64,000 bases of DNA from Bacillota bacterium (GCA_023409735.1 JAEYRB010000003.1:6694-70693); one strand, 5' to 3'. Counted from the stretch's first letter, positions 52,350 to 61,451 are shown. Numbers and translations are program-made. Notes: generated by a model not told the origin, from the sequence alone.

Positions 52350-53237
52350 CTAATCCTTATTACCTGCTATGAGCTTTGCCAAAAGCGAATCACTGCCTAG
52401 TATTACACTCTTGTTATCGCCCTTTAGCGAGGATTCCAATGCGTCAAGCGAAAGCATGTATTCAAAGAACTCACGCTTATCGTCAGTATTGTATGCCTGG
52501 GCAAGCATCCTCATATATTCCTGTTCTCCTTCGGCCTCTATTTGTGCAGCTTTTGCCTTTGCATTAGAAACAATGATATTTACCTGCTTGTCAACATTGT
52601 TGCGTATGATAGATGCCTCATACTCGCCGTCGGCCGCATATTTCTCAGCTATCTGATTCCTTTCGGAGATCATTCTGCTGTACACAGCCTGCTCATTTGC
52701 TTCCGGGAGATCAAACCTCTTTATTTTTACGTCAACTACCTCTATACCGTAATTCTTAGCAATTTCACCGACATTACTGGTAATACTTTCGTAAATGTCA
52801 TTACGTTCTGATGCATCTTCTTCATTGATAATATCATGCTGAGCGAGCGTACCCATTATATTTTTAAATGCATTATATGTAAATGCATCCAAGCGTTCTT
52901 CTGCTATGTTAACAGTTCCAAGTGTCTGGAAAAACTTCAACGGCTCCGCAATGCGCCACAGTACATAGCTGTCAACGGTCATGTTCTGCTTGTCTGCAGT
53001 TAAGACCTCGGACGGTGATATATCATAGAACTGTATTGCTTTCGGGAAGGTCCTGATGTTGTCAAGAAACGGAGTCTTGAGGTATAACCCGGGTGAATCG
53101 GTTGTTTTTATGATTTTGGAAAACCTGACAGTGCAGGCATATTCATTTTCCTGAACAATATATATACTCGATGCACCTAATATGATGACTACCAATATGA
53201 TAATTCCAGCTAGTATCGCCGATATCTTTTTTTTCAT
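52350..53237 (-). CDS. hflC: HflC, SPFH/band-7 membrane protein
   Basis: 295 residues. A single N-terminal transmembrane helix (residues 5-26) is followed by an SPFH/prohibitin domain (QENEYACTVRFSKI, PGLYLKTPFLDNIRTFPKAIQFYD) and a charged coiled-coil (NQIAEKYAADGEYEASIIRNNVD, ANAKAKAAQIEAEGEQEYMRM). With HflK it forms a membrane complex that in other bacteria surrounds FtsH and modulates its proteolysis. ATG 53237 is one base after the hflK stop, with GGGGGG as ribosome site. An upstream in-frame start at 53300 lies inside hflK and is rejected. Confidence 0.92.
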   Translation of the reverse strand: MKKKISAILAGIIILVVIILGASSIYIVQENEYACTVRFSKIIKTTDSPGLYLKTPFLDNIRTFPKAIQFYDISPSEVLTADKQNMTVDSYVLWRIAEPLKFFQTLGTVNIAEERLDAFTYNAFKNIMGTLAQHDIINEEDASERNDIYESITSNVGEIAKNYGIEVVDVKIKRFDLPEANEQAVYSRMISERNQIAEKYAADGEYEASIIRNNVDKQVNIIVSNAKAKAAQIEAEGEQEYMRMLAQAYNTDDKREFFEYMLSLDALESSLKGDNKSVILGSDSLLAKLIAGNKD

Positions 53238-53238
53238 A

Positions 53239-54264
53239 TTAATTATTCCCCCCTGCACCAGCTGTTTTATTAGAAGCAGAATTCCCCATAAGGCTCTCAA
53301 GTGGCAGTACCTTGCTTACTCCGTTTTGCTGAGTATCAATGTATACCTTAACATCCGGCAGCATATTGTTGAGTACCTCGTAATACATTCTGGAACGCGT
53401 GATCTTAGGGTTATTGGCATATTCTGAATACATGGCCTCAAACATGGCAATTTGCTCAGCCGCGTCGTTTATCCTGCTCTGTTTCAAATATTCTGCATTC
53501 TGCAAAAGCTTATCAGCCTGTGCCTGCGCTTTGGGAACCTCGGCATTTTCATATGCCTTTGCCTTGTTGATAACTGTCTCAGCTCCCTGCTTTGCAGTCT
53601 CAACCTCCTTAAATGCGGCGGTTACTTCCTCTGTTGGCGGCTCGCTGTCCTGTATCTTAACGTCTGTGAGCATCAGTCCGATATCGTATTCTTTAAGTAC
53701 TTCAGTTATAAGCTCCTTGACCTTCTGTTGTACAAGCTCCTTCCCATCAGTCAGAACAGAATCGACACTTGTAGAGCCAACTACATTTCTAACCTGGCTT
53801 TGGACAAGGTTTTTCAATATTACCTCAGGCTGGTAGGAAGAGTACAAGAATTTTTGTGGATCAGAGATCTTATATTCTACAAAGAATTCCACATTAACTA
53901 TATTGTAATCCCCTGTTATCATCTTGCTCTCATTATCGACAACAACATATCCGTCCGTCGCTGAAGCATCAGTACGATAACCCATCTCAATCTTCTGATA
54001 AACGTTTACGTTAACCTTGTTAACCTTCTGAATTCCAAACGGAATCTTAAAGTGCGCACCTGCATTTGTAATATTTGTTACTCTTCCAAAGGTCGTGACA
54101 ACCCCTTGCTGCTTGTCGTCAATGGTATACCAGCAAGTCCCCGCCATTGACAATATTAAAACTATAATAATTGCAGGTACTAAGAATTTTCTGATTTTCT
54201 TAGGATCAAAGCCTCTATTTGGGCTTGCTTTTTGTTCAAATGGATATGTTCCGTCTCCATTCAT
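53239..54264 (-). CDS. hflK: HflK, SPFH/band-7 membrane protein
   Basis: 341 residues. A short cytosolic N-terminus is followed by a transmembrane helix (residues about 30-47, FLVPAIIIVLILSMAGTC), SPFH domain (QGVVTTFGRVTNITNAGAHFKIPF), long coiled-coil (EEVTAAFKEVETAKQGAETVINKAKAYENAEVPKA in part) and a Gly/Ala/Asn-rich tail. It is the first gene of a two-gene operon with hflC. GGAGGCG lies before the ATG. The Gly-rich N-terminal tail of proteobacterial HflK is much reduced here. Confidence 0.92.
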   Translation of the reverse strand: MNGDGTYPFEQKASPNRGFDPKKIRKFLVPAIIIVLILSMAGTCWYTIDDKQQGVVTTFGRVTNITNAGAHFKIPFGIQKVNKVNVNVYQKIEMGYRTDASATDGYVVVDNESKMITGDYNIVNVEFFVEYKISDPQKFLYSSYQPEVILKNLVQSQVRNVVGSTSVDSVLTDGKELVQQKVKELITEVLKEYDIGLMLTDVKIQDSEPPTEEVTAAFKEVETAKQGAETVINKAKAYENAEVPKAQAQADKLLQNAEYLKQSRINDAAEQIAMFEAMYSEYANNPKITRSRMYYEVLNNMLPDVKVYIDTQQNGVSKVLPLESLMGNSASNKTAGAGGNN

Positions 54265-54410
54265 GTCCTTCGCCTCCTTACATAAATTAATAGATAACTA
54301 TCTATATGCTACCATACTGGTGGCTTAATTGATAGCTTCGTACATATAATAGCATTACTATATACGGAAGATTTTACATAAGGTTAGCACAGTGTATAAG
54401 AAAAAATATG

Positions 54411-54498
54411 AACGGGACGCGAAAATGTCACCTATGAGTAAGAGTAATTTTAACGGAACGCGAAAATGTCACCTATGAGTAAGAGTAATTTTAACGGG
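54411..54498. repeat. 41-bp tandem repeat (two full units plus start of a third)
   Basis: Units at 54411-54451 and 54452-54492 differ by about one base; a third start (AACGGG) is at 54493. Each begins AACGGRACGCGAAAATGTCA. It lies in the 329-base gap 54265-54593 upstream of hflK, followed immediately by a copy of the interspersed repeat. It may be a relic of an IS end; no transposase is nearby. Confidence 0.8.
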
Positions 54499-54510
54499 GA
54501 CTTTTTAATT

Positions 54511-54570
54511 AGTGCTTTGCACGAAGGGCTACAGCAATAAGGTAAGTGGGGCTAGAAGCCCCTGATATTT
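54511..54570 (+). repeat. interspersed repeat copy (54.5 kb)
   Basis: Contains GGGCTACAGCAATAAGG, then a TGGGGCT/AGCCCC hairpin and ATATTTTTA. Related to the pair at 14555-14686 and the copy at 57706-57765. Confidence 0.6.
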
Positions 54571-54593
54571 TTAATAAGCCAACAAATTTATCT

Positions 54594-55709
54594 TCAGATA
54601 GAGTTTTTCAGTTCTATTAATGCTTCTAGGGCTCTGCTGTCGGCAATTTTGCATTCGTCGATCAGTGCTGCGAGCTGCTGCCTTACTTCAAGTTTTCCTA
54701 TGTTTTGCATTTGCTTTTCATCCCTGGCATAGCCGCCGAGAACATCTGCCATTTTCCATACATTTGATGATACCTTCTGGAATTGCTCTTCAGCACGCCC
54801 GCAAAGCTCCTTAAGCTCCGGAAGCTCTCCGGCCAGCCTTTTCATAAACATGGCTGCATTATGGCGGCCGTCTGCCAAGCAATCCATAGCATCACCATGG
54901 CACATCAGTCGTTCTGCTAAAATCGGCAGGATAGCATTTGAAGGAAAATCCGATTTACTCAAAATGGCTTTCTTCCATGCATCATAAGCATCGAGACCTT
55001 TTGCAAATTTTTGTTTATCCTTACCGTAAAGTCGTCCGGTCATGACCGTGATCGCATTCTCGATTATGCTTTTTGTACTCACTATGGGTTTTATGATTTC
55101 GCTCATTGAAATCACAGCAATAGTGGACTCATTCTCCCACCATTTATCTGTTATATAGTAGCCTGATTCGTCAAACCTCACATGAGAGGCGAATTCAGAT
55201 GCATCCTGGAAAAAGTTCCATCCAAGCAAGGCAGCTCCATTTTCCCTATAGCCTGTAATTATACAGGCCTCAGATGGTCCAATTATTCCGAGAGCAATGC
55301 AGGGAAGACCTTTATCGATCTGCGCCTTTATAAAGCTGATAAAATCCTCTTTACTATCTGATTTTGCATTGGTTTTAAATTCCACATCGCACTGGGCTTC
55401 TTTCCTTGTCAATATATCAAAATCACGCCCTAATGCTTCTATGCCTAGTCTGTACACCTTCTCAGGATCATCAAAGGTATGCATGACATCCACATTTCCG
55501 CCGTTCCATGAGGTAGTGTCCCAGGTCAGACGAAAAGCGGCGCCTGAAGCAGCCATTACAAAGTCTATACCTATATCCTGACCAAGATAATTTGCGCAGC
55601 TTTTTACACACATAGGGTAAGGAGTGCAACCATCAAAACCATAACTGACCTTGGGAATGCCATATAATACAACGCTGTTTTCACATGTATATTTTGATTG
55701 ATTATTCAT
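54594..55709 (-). CDS. C39/BtrH-like protein, probable papain-fold
   Basis: 371 residues, no signal peptide. The N-terminal 210 residues follow the layout of BtrH/C39-like papain-fold proteins: VSYGFDGCTPYPMCVKSCANYLG with clustered Cys (residues about 22-44), IDKGLPCIALGIIGPSEACIITGY (about 132-155), and the aromatic NFFQDASEF. The C-terminal 160 residues are helical. Such domains occur in acyltransferases and in cysteine peptidases. Which one applies is unclear, and the catalytic triad cannot be assigned with certainty. Its ATG overlaps the stop of the AraC gene by 4 bases, so the two are translationally coupled. Confidence 0.55.
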   Translation of the reverse strand: MNNQSKYTCENSVVLYGIPKVSYGFDGCTPYPMCVKSCANYLGQDIGIDFVMAASGAAFRLTWDTTSWNGGNVDVMHTFDDPEKVYRLGIEALGRDFDILTRKEAQCDVEFKTNAKSDSKEDFISFIKAQIDKGLPCIALGIIGPSEACIITGYRENGAALLGWNFFQDASEFASHVRFDESGYYITDKWWENESTIAVISMSEIIKPIVSTKSIIENAITVMTGRLYGKDKQKFAKGLDAYDAWKKAILSKSDFPSNAILPILAERLMCHGDAMDCLADGRHNAAMFMKRLAGELPELKELCGRAEEQFQKVSSNVWKMADVLGGYARDEKQMQNIGKLEVRQQLAALIDECKIADSRALEALIELKNSI

Positions 55710-56119
55710 GATTTATCATCCTTTCTCTTTTCTTGATTTAACAGTCCAATACCATACACACTGGCACAAAGAGGGATTCTGCCAATTGGTGGGCGCCTTT
55801 GCCTGAACTCAGTAGGCGTAAGACTTGTAATGCGCTTAAATGCTCTAGTGAAAGTATCATGACTTGTAAATCCATATTTTGTTGCAATATCGAGTATGCT
55901 TTGTTCACTATGCAGAATTTCAAAAGCTGCATTGGCTATCTTTCTATTAAGTACATACTTCGACAGAGACGTCCCTGTTATTTTTGCAAATATATCGCGG
56001 ATATGTGCTAATGAGAAGCCTATTGCTTTTTCCAGCTCAGCATAGTTTAATTTTTCCTGAATTCTGTTTTCAACAAATGCAATTACCGACCATATTATGA
56101 AGAAATAATCCATTTGCAT
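55706..56119 (-). CDS. short AraC-family regulator
   Basis: 137 residues, essentially only the DNA-binding half: LNYAELEKAIGFSLAHIRDIFAKITGTSLSKYV and ILDIATKYGFTSHDTFTRAFKRITSLTPTEFRQ. A short tail follows. No cupin domain is present, unlike full-length AraC proteins. The start is one of GTG 56125, ATG 56119 or ATG 56113; AAGGAA is upstream of all. It probably controls its own operon with the coupled downstream gene. Confidence 0.85.
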   Translation of the reverse strand: MQMDYFFIIWSVIAFVENRIQEKLNYAELEKAIGFSLAHIRDIFAKITGTSLSKYVLNRKIANAAFEILHSEQSILDIATKYGFTSHDTFTRAFKRITSLTPTEFRQRRPPIGRIPLCASVYGIGLLNQEKRKDDKS

Positions 56120-56224
56120 CACCACAAATTTCCTTCATGAAGTAAGCTTAGTATATCATACTCAACGGATTTTTCTCGACGATTTTAAGGAAGATTGTAA
56201 CAAGTAACATAAATTGATTTTGCA

Positions 56225-56260
56225 ATAAAAGGCCCCTTTCAATGAAACACTTGAAAGGGG
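56225..56260 (-). terminator. terminator of the calcium-binding-repeat gene
   Basis: CCCCTTTCAA pairs with TTGAAAGGGG (56233-56260), an 8-nt loop. On the minus strand it continues into CCTTTTATTG. Confidence 0.8.
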
Positions 56261-56367
56261 AGTATATCAAATTTTATTAATATCGCCGGATACTTTTATC
56301 TATAAGGGAGTGTTAAACTATTTGAGATATAAAACTATATATACAGAAGTATAGTAATATCTATACG

Positions 56368-57486
56368 CTATATTGCCAGATCTATATGCTGTATTGTCCC
56401 CGGTGTGCCATTTTCATTTAGAAAAATGCCTGTTTTTCTTATCTGTCCCTGCAACTGATTTTGTGAGTCTTTTATATTGTAATCTGTATTAATGTTTCCT
56501 AGATATATGGCGCCAATACCCTTTTGTCCAAGAGCAAACAATTGGTCATTACCATTTGCATCCTTTGTCCATATGCGAAGCTTATCATAAATTGGGTCAT
56601 TTTCATCAATCCAGTTATTATTATCAGTATCATACTGTGCCAGATCTGAAAAGCCATCACCTGAATTAGGGCCAAAGAGCTCATTTCCATCGTTAATTGT
56701 ACCGTCAGAATTCAGATCAAGTGCTAAAAAGCCACTGCCCGGTGCTACAAAGGATATATTGTCCAGTTTGCCATCTGAGTCGATATCGAAGGAGTATTTC
56801 TTTTCTGTTAATGAAGGAGCGTTTCCACTAAAATTTATTACCAGTGGATCAATTCTAACAGCATCACCTGCCCTGATGCTTATACTCTGTCTGAGGGCGA
56901 ATTCCCTGGACATGCTTAGCTGAACAGACAGATTAATTTGCCTGCCATCTGAGGTCGTGACAATTCCCTCAGCTGAAAATGACAGCTTTTGCTGCTCAAA
57001 ATAAGACTCCTGCAGCCTGTAATCAATACCCCAGCCTTGCCTTTGTGGAGGTATAGGATTAAGTGCAGGTACAGGTGCAGGAGCCGCTCTTGTTATACCG
57101 TGCATACCATCATCAACATTCTCAATTTTGATTCCGCTTGGCAAAACAAATTTAAACTTCTTTCCTGTCAGATGCTCAATAAACTTCTGAAAAAGTAATA
57201 TTTTTCGTTTCTCTGTATCACTTATGTCGAAGCCAGGTTTCTCGGAACCATTTGCTTTATCGACTGCAATGCTGACCCCATCCTTATTTGTAAGCAGCGA
57301 GCTGGCTTCAGCGGATATACTCAGAATATCGGTTTTTGATTGGGCAATTAAAATCTGATCATTGTTAGTCTCTGATAAGTTAGGTCCCTCATTGCCTACC
57401 CATGCCCTTAATGATTCCTCTTTGTTATAGACCTCCAATTGACTTGTTTTTGAGTACATGGAAATAGAAGAATTAGATATTCTCAA
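56368..57486 (-). CDS. protein with calcium-binding-type repeats, function unknown
   Basis: 372 residues starting at TTG 57486, with AGGAGGCG 8 bases upstream. Residues about 235-305 carry SFDIDSDGKLDNISF, LALDLNSDGTINDGNELFGPNSGDGFSDLAQYDTDNNNWID in part. These are EF-hand/dockerin-like DxDxDG loops seen in secreted or flagellum-linked proteins of many bacteria. The N-terminus (MRISNSSISMYSKTSQLEVYNKEESL) resembles flagellar-type export starts rather than a Sec signal. A Pro-rich stretch (APAPVPALNPIPPQRQG) separates halves. Single-gene unit with a terminator. Confidence 0.65.
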   Translation of the reverse strand: MRISNSSISMYSKTSQLEVYNKEESLRAWVGNEGPNLSETNNDQILIAQSKTDILSISAEASSLLTNKDGVSIAVDKANGSEKPGFDISDTEKRKILLFQKFIEHLTGKKFKFVLPSGIKIENVDDGMHGITRAAPAPVPALNPIPPQRQGWGIDYRLQESYFEQQKLSFSAEGIVTTSDGRQINLSVQLSMSREFALRQSISIRAGDAVRIDPLVINFSGNAPSLTEKKYSFDIDSDGKLDNISFVAPGSGFLALDLNSDGTINDGNELFGPNSGDGFSDLAQYDTDNNNWIDENDPIYDKLRIWTKDANGNDQLFALGQKGIGAIYLGNINTDYNIKDSQNQLQGQIRKTGIFLNENGTPGTIQHIDLAI

Positions 57487-57610
57487 AATAAACGCCTCCT
57501 TGCTTTTATTTTTATATCATCCTTGAATTATGTTGTATTATTTGGTGATTATCATTTGTAGAAAATTATGCTCAATAAATGTATCGGAATTTTATGGGGT
57601 AGTGTTAATA

Positions 57611-57646
57611 GACAAATTCAGTACTATAATAAGTACTGAATTTGTC
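57611..57646. repeat. perfect 15-bp inverted repeat
   Basis: GACAAATTCAGTACT (57611-57625), 6-nt loop, exact reverse complement at 57632-57646. It lies between nrdD and the calcium-binding-repeat gene, either as terminator-like structure or operator. Confidence 0.7.
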
Positions 57647-57705
57647 TTAATAATATCAATATAAATATCAATAATAAAATAAATGATGTTTATAAGATAA
57701 GTATA

Positions 57706-57765
57706 GTGGGCTACAGCAAAAAGTCTCGTGGGGTGGGTACCCTAGAGACTTTTACTAAAGAGATA
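57706..57765 (-). terminator. interspersed repeat copy serving as nrdGD terminator
   Basis: Contains GGGCTACAGCAAAAAGTC and a perfect AAAAGTCTC/GAGACTTTT stem with more pairs inside. On the minus strand, 50 bases after the nrdD stop, the stem is followed by TTTTT. It is part of the repeat family at 14.6 and 54.5 kb. Confidence 0.75.
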
Positions 57766-57815
57766 TAAGAAATTCAGCAGTTACCACTCTACTTAATGAT
57801 CTGTTTTTGCTGATA

Positions 57816-60371
57816 CTAGCAATTGGAGCGGAGAGCGCAATCCTCCACATACTTTTTAATATTTGACGCATTGGCATAGCGCGAGACTGTTCCACCTTTG
57901 ACAATGACCAACGTCGGTGCCTGCATTACACCAAAGGTACGAACCAGGTCCCTATTGTCCTCTGCACTAACTACCTGATAATCAATACCCACTTCATCCA
58001 GCATCGTTTTTGCCAGGTGACAGTTCGGGCATGTTTTGGTAGTGAAAAGATAAGCGGCATTTTCTGCGGCAGCAGCCACTTCCTGCATCATTTGCACTAC
58101 TTCTGCTGATTTTGCTGCTGCTTCTATTGACCCCAATACTTTGGTTGAGCTTACTTCTTCGGTAGCATTAGCATATAAGTCAGAAGGCTTTATTGCATCC
58201 GACGATTTTAATGCTTCTGATTGTGCTGTTCCAGCTGACATCATTTCGCTAGATGAAATTGATGCCTCAGCTGACTGATGATTGTTTTGCTTCAAAGTGG
58301 AATTAAGCACGTCATAAAGCTTTCGTTCACGGTATTCCTCAGCCTTACCATCGTTCCAGTTTTGAACCGGACGGTAGTAGCCTGTGATACGGCTGTATAC
58401 CTCTGCAGCTTCCCCACATTCCGGGCATACATACTGCTCTCCTGGAAGATAGCCGTGTGTCTTGCAAATGGAATAGGTTGGTGACAGTGTGTAATATGGA
58501 AGCTCGTAATTTTCAGCAATTTTTCTCACCAGACTTGCAGCAGCCTTCCAATCCGGCAGCTTTTCACCAAGGAACGCATGAAATACCGTACCGGAGGTGT
58601 AGAGAGTCTGAAGCTCATCCTGTATATCCAGAGCTTCAAAAATATCTGCGGTAAAGCCTACAGGCAGATGGGAGGAATTGGTGTAATATGGTGTTCTCCC
58701 GTTCTCAGAGGCTGTAATTATGTTGGGGTATCTTACCACATCATGCTTGGCAAGACGGAAGGAGGTTGATTCTGCAGGCGTAGCTTCAAGATTATACAAG
58801 TCTCCGTACTGTTCCTGAAAGTCCGACAGTCTTTCACGCATATGGGTGAGTACAGCCTTTGTAAATTCCTGTGCATTTTCATGTGTGAGATCGTTTCTAA
58901 TCCAGCGTGCATTAAGGCATGCCTCATTTATGCCTAAAAGGCCGATGGTTGAAAAGTGGTTGTCAAAGGAGCCTAGATATCGTTTTGTATATGGGTAGAG
59001 ACCTTCGTTTAAAAAACGAGTAATAATTTCGCGCTTGATCTTGAGTGAACGAGCAGAAATGTCCATCATCCTGTCCAGGTGTGAATAGAACTCCTCCTCA
59101 TTTTCAGCAAGATATGCGATGCGGGGCATATTGATGGTGACTACACCAATAGAGCCTGTACTTTCGCCGCTGCCGAAGAAACCGCCTGATTTTTTACGCA
59201 GTTCACGCAGATCAAGCCTCAAACGGCAGCACATACTTCGTACGTCATTTGGCTGCATGTCGCTGTTTATGTAGTTTGAAAAGTATGGTGTACCGTATTT
59301 TGAGGTCATTTCAAAAAGAAGCTTGTTGTTTTCTGTCTCTGACCAGTCAAAATCGCGCGTAATCGAATAGGTAGGGATAGGATACTGGAATCCGCGTCCA
59401 TTTGCATCACCCTCAATCATAGTCTCAATGAACGCTTTATTGATCATATCCATCTCTTTTTTGCAGTCCTTGTACTTGAAGTCCATTTCTTTGCCGCCCA
59501 CTATTGCGGGCAACTCTGCCAGGTCATTAGGCACAGTCCAGTCCAGTGTGATATTGGAGAACGGTGCTTGAGTTCCCCAACGGCTGGGTGTGTTAACACC
59601 ATAAATAAATGATTGAATACAGTTTTTTACCTCATAATAAGTAAGGTTATCAACCTTTACAAAGGGTGCGAGATATGTATCGAAGGATGAGAAGGCCTGG
59701 GCGCCTGCCCATTCATTCTGCATAATGCCAAGGAAATTTACCATTTGATTGCACAGCGATACAAGATGTCTTGCCGGAGCAGAGGTTATCTTTCCCGGCA
59801 CGCCGCCAAGTCCTTCCTGGATAAGCTGCTTCAGACTCCAACCGGCACAGTAGCCCGTGAGCATTGAAAGATCGTGTAAATGTATATCTGCATCGCGATG
59901 AGCATTGGCAATTTCATCATCATATATTTCGGAAAGCCAGTAGTTAGCAGTAATAGCGCCGGAATTACTCAATATGAGGCCTCCTACCGAATAGGTGACA
60001 GTTGAGTTCTCCTTTACCCGCCAATCAGTAAGCTTGACATAGCTGTTGACCAACTGCTTGTAATCAAGTATGGTCGATTTCATGTTTCGAATCTTCTCGC
60101 GCTGTTTTCTGTATAGAATATAGCATTTAGCAACGTCAGCATAGCCTGCTTGGATAAGCACGGATTCCACGCTGTCCTGAACTGCTTCCACGTCGATCAA
60201 TTCATTCTTTATTTTGGGTTCATAGTCAGAGGTAACCCTAAGTGCCAGAAGATCAATGATGTTGGGATTTGATTGCCTGGCCGTTGCTTTGAATGCCTTA
60301 CTGATCGCTTCGCTGATTTTTGAGATATCAAATGGAACAACAGCTCCATCACGTTTAACTACCTGATACAT
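57816..60371 (-). CDS. nrdD: anaerobic ribonucleoside-triphosphate reductase with fused C-terminal redoxin domain
   Basis: 851-residue class III glycyl-radical enzyme making deoxyribonucleotides without oxygen. The N-terminal ATP-cone is at about 1-95 (VVKRDGAVVPFDISKISEAISKA in part). The barrel has GYCAGWSLKQL and RSMCCRLRLDLRELRK with active-site Cys. The zinc-site Cys pairs are CKTHGY and CPECGE. The glycyl-radical loop is RITGYYRPVQNW (about residue 665). After a low-complexity linker (about 695-770), residues about 772-851 form a glutaredoxin/thioredoxin-like domain with CPNC (AYLFTTKTCPNCHLAKTML, then APTLVIVKGG). This may be a built-in reductant. It follows nrdG in one operon with NrdR-like boxes. 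Confidence 0.94.
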   Translation of the reverse strand: MYQVVKRDGAVVPFDISKISEAISKAFKATARQSNPNIIDLLALRVTSDYEPKIKNELIDVEAVQDSVESVLIQAGYADVAKCYILYRKQREKIRNMKSTILDYKQLVNSYVKLTDWRVKENSTVTYSVGGLILSNSGAITANYWLSEIYDDEIANAHRDADIHLHDLSMLTGYCAGWSLKQLIQEGLGGVPGKITSAPARHLVSLCNQMVNFLGIMQNEWAGAQAFSSFDTYLAPFVKVDNLTYYEVKNCIQSFIYGVNTPSRWGTQAPFSNITLDWTVPNDLAELPAIVGGKEMDFKYKDCKKEMDMINKAFIETMIEGDANGRGFQYPIPTYSITRDFDWSETENNKLLFEMTSKYGTPYFSNYINSDMQPNDVRSMCCRLRLDLRELRKKSGGFFGSGESTGSIGVVTINMPRIAYLAENEEEFYSHLDRMMDISARSLKIKREIITRFLNEGLYPYTKRYLGSFDNHFSTIGLLGINEACLNARWIRNDLTHENAQEFTKAVLTHMRERLSDFQEQYGDLYNLEATPAESTSFRLAKHDVVRYPNIITASENGRTPYYTNSSHLPVGFTADIFEALDIQDELQTLYTSGTVFHAFLGEKLPDWKAAASLVRKIAENYELPYYTLSPTYSICKTHGYLPGEQYVCPECGEAAEVYSRITGYYRPVQNWNDGKAEEYRERKLYDVLNSTLKQNNHQSAEASISSSEMMSAGTAQSEALKSSDAIKPSDLYANATEEVSSTKVLGSIEAAAKSAEVVQMMQEVAAAAENAAYLFTTKTCPNCHLAKTMLDEVGIDYQVVSAEDNRDLVRTFGVMQAPTLVIVKGGTVSRYANASNIKKYVEDCALRSNC

Positions 60372-60398
60372 TTTACTGCTCCTCTTTTCTGCCGTATT

Positions 60399-61091
60399 TT
60401 ATAGACCGCGCAGAGCGGCCATTTTCACATAGGGAGAGACGATGCTTAAAAAATTTCTCATAATATTGTCTGAAAAGGATGACAAGCCTCTGCCGAGCAG
60501 ATCACCGGAATCAACAAACTTCTGAAGGAAATACCGTTTCGCTCCATTAATAAGCTGGGCTGCTTCACACAGGCTTACAGCGTCATGTAGACCTTTGACA
60601 ACAGTGGTTCGGAATTCGTAATCAATAGGCTCTGTCAGGAGGAAAGCAATACTTTCACGGACTCCTGAAAGATCAATATTCTGTAGTCCTGTAGCCAAAT
60701 TATATTGCTTCAGTGAGCTTTTTATATCCATGGCGACATAATCGACCAGACCTTGAGCTACAAGAGCCTTAAGCTTGTCTGGAAAGCAGCCGTTGGTGTC
60801 GAGCTTGACAAGAAAGCCGTTTGCTTTTATCCTTTTAAGAAAAGCTTCAAGATCCGGCTGAAGCAAAGGTTCTCCGCCGGTAACACAAACTCCGTCGAGT
60901 GTACCACGACGCTTTTCCAGAAATGCAAAGAAATCCTTTTCTGGAATTGCTTCATAGCTGTTGCAGCTTTTTACCAAGGAAGCATTGTGACAAAATGGAC
61001 AGCGAAGATTACATCCGCCGGTAAATAACGTACAGGCTAGCTTTCCCGGATAATCCAGCAATGTTAATTTTTGCAAACCATAAACTTTCAA
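60399..61091 (-). CDS. nrdG: anaerobic ribonucleotide reductase activating protein (radical SAM)
   Basis: 230-residue activase that installs the glycyl radical on NrdD using a [4Fe-4S] cluster and S-adenosylmethionine. The cluster motif CNLRCPFC (CX3CX2C) is preceded by YGLQKLTLLDYPGKLACTLFTGG, and the SAM-binding GGEPLLQP follows. The start is probably TTG 61091 with GGGGG upstream. Longer in-frame starts reach into the NrdR-like boxes and would add hydrophobic residues foreign to the family. It is 27 bases before nrdD. Confidence 0.93.
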   Translation of the reverse strand: MKVYGLQKLTLLDYPGKLACTLFTGGCNLRCPFCHNASLVKSCNSYEAIPEKDFFAFLEKRRGTLDGVCVTGGEPLLQPDLEAFLKRIKANGFLVKLDTNGCFPDKLKALVAQGLVDYVAMDIKSSLKQYNLATGLQNIDLSGVRESIAFLLTEPIDYEFRTTVVKGLHDAVSLCEAAQLINGAKRYFLQKFVDSGDLLGRGLSSFSDNIMRNFLSIVSPYVKMAALRGL

Positions 61092-61116
61092 GTATTTTTC
61101 TGCCCCCAATTTCAAT

Positions 61117-61164
61117 ACACAACATGTTGTATATAGTATAAACAATATACGCAACATATGCAAT
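61117..61164 (-). promoter_or_regulatory. two NrdR-like boxes upstream of nrdG
   Basis: Box 1, ACACAACATGTTGTAT (61117-61132), and box 2, ACGCAACATATGCAAT (61149-61164), have centres exactly 32 bases apart. That matches the usual spacing of paired NrdR boxes about three helical turns apart. Each fits the palindromic consensus only partly. The nrdR gene is not in the window. Confidence 0.55.
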
Positions 61165-61451
61165 ATGAATAAATAATTTATGTTATAGGTTTGCTGCAAG
61201 ATAGAGCCGGCTTACTGTTGCAAAATCCTTAAGAAATGCTCAAATTGGGTGATATAATCGTAGAATAAAAACATATGAAATGTGTAAATTAGCTAAGAAA
61301 AATAGAAGAACTGTGCTATACTTATTGAGTATAAAACAATAGCTTAATTGTGGTACTGTGCATTTACCTTCTACCATTCAATTGGGACGGGTACTAAAGA
61401 GATTAACGTTAAATTAGGGAGAAGTAAATCGTACATTACTTAGGAGGGCTT

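Noticed and set aside
54411..54498. Possible CRISPR-like array
   Set aside because: Contiguous tandem units without unique spacers, only two copies, no cas genes; the same applies to the repeats at 14.6 and 47.8 kb.
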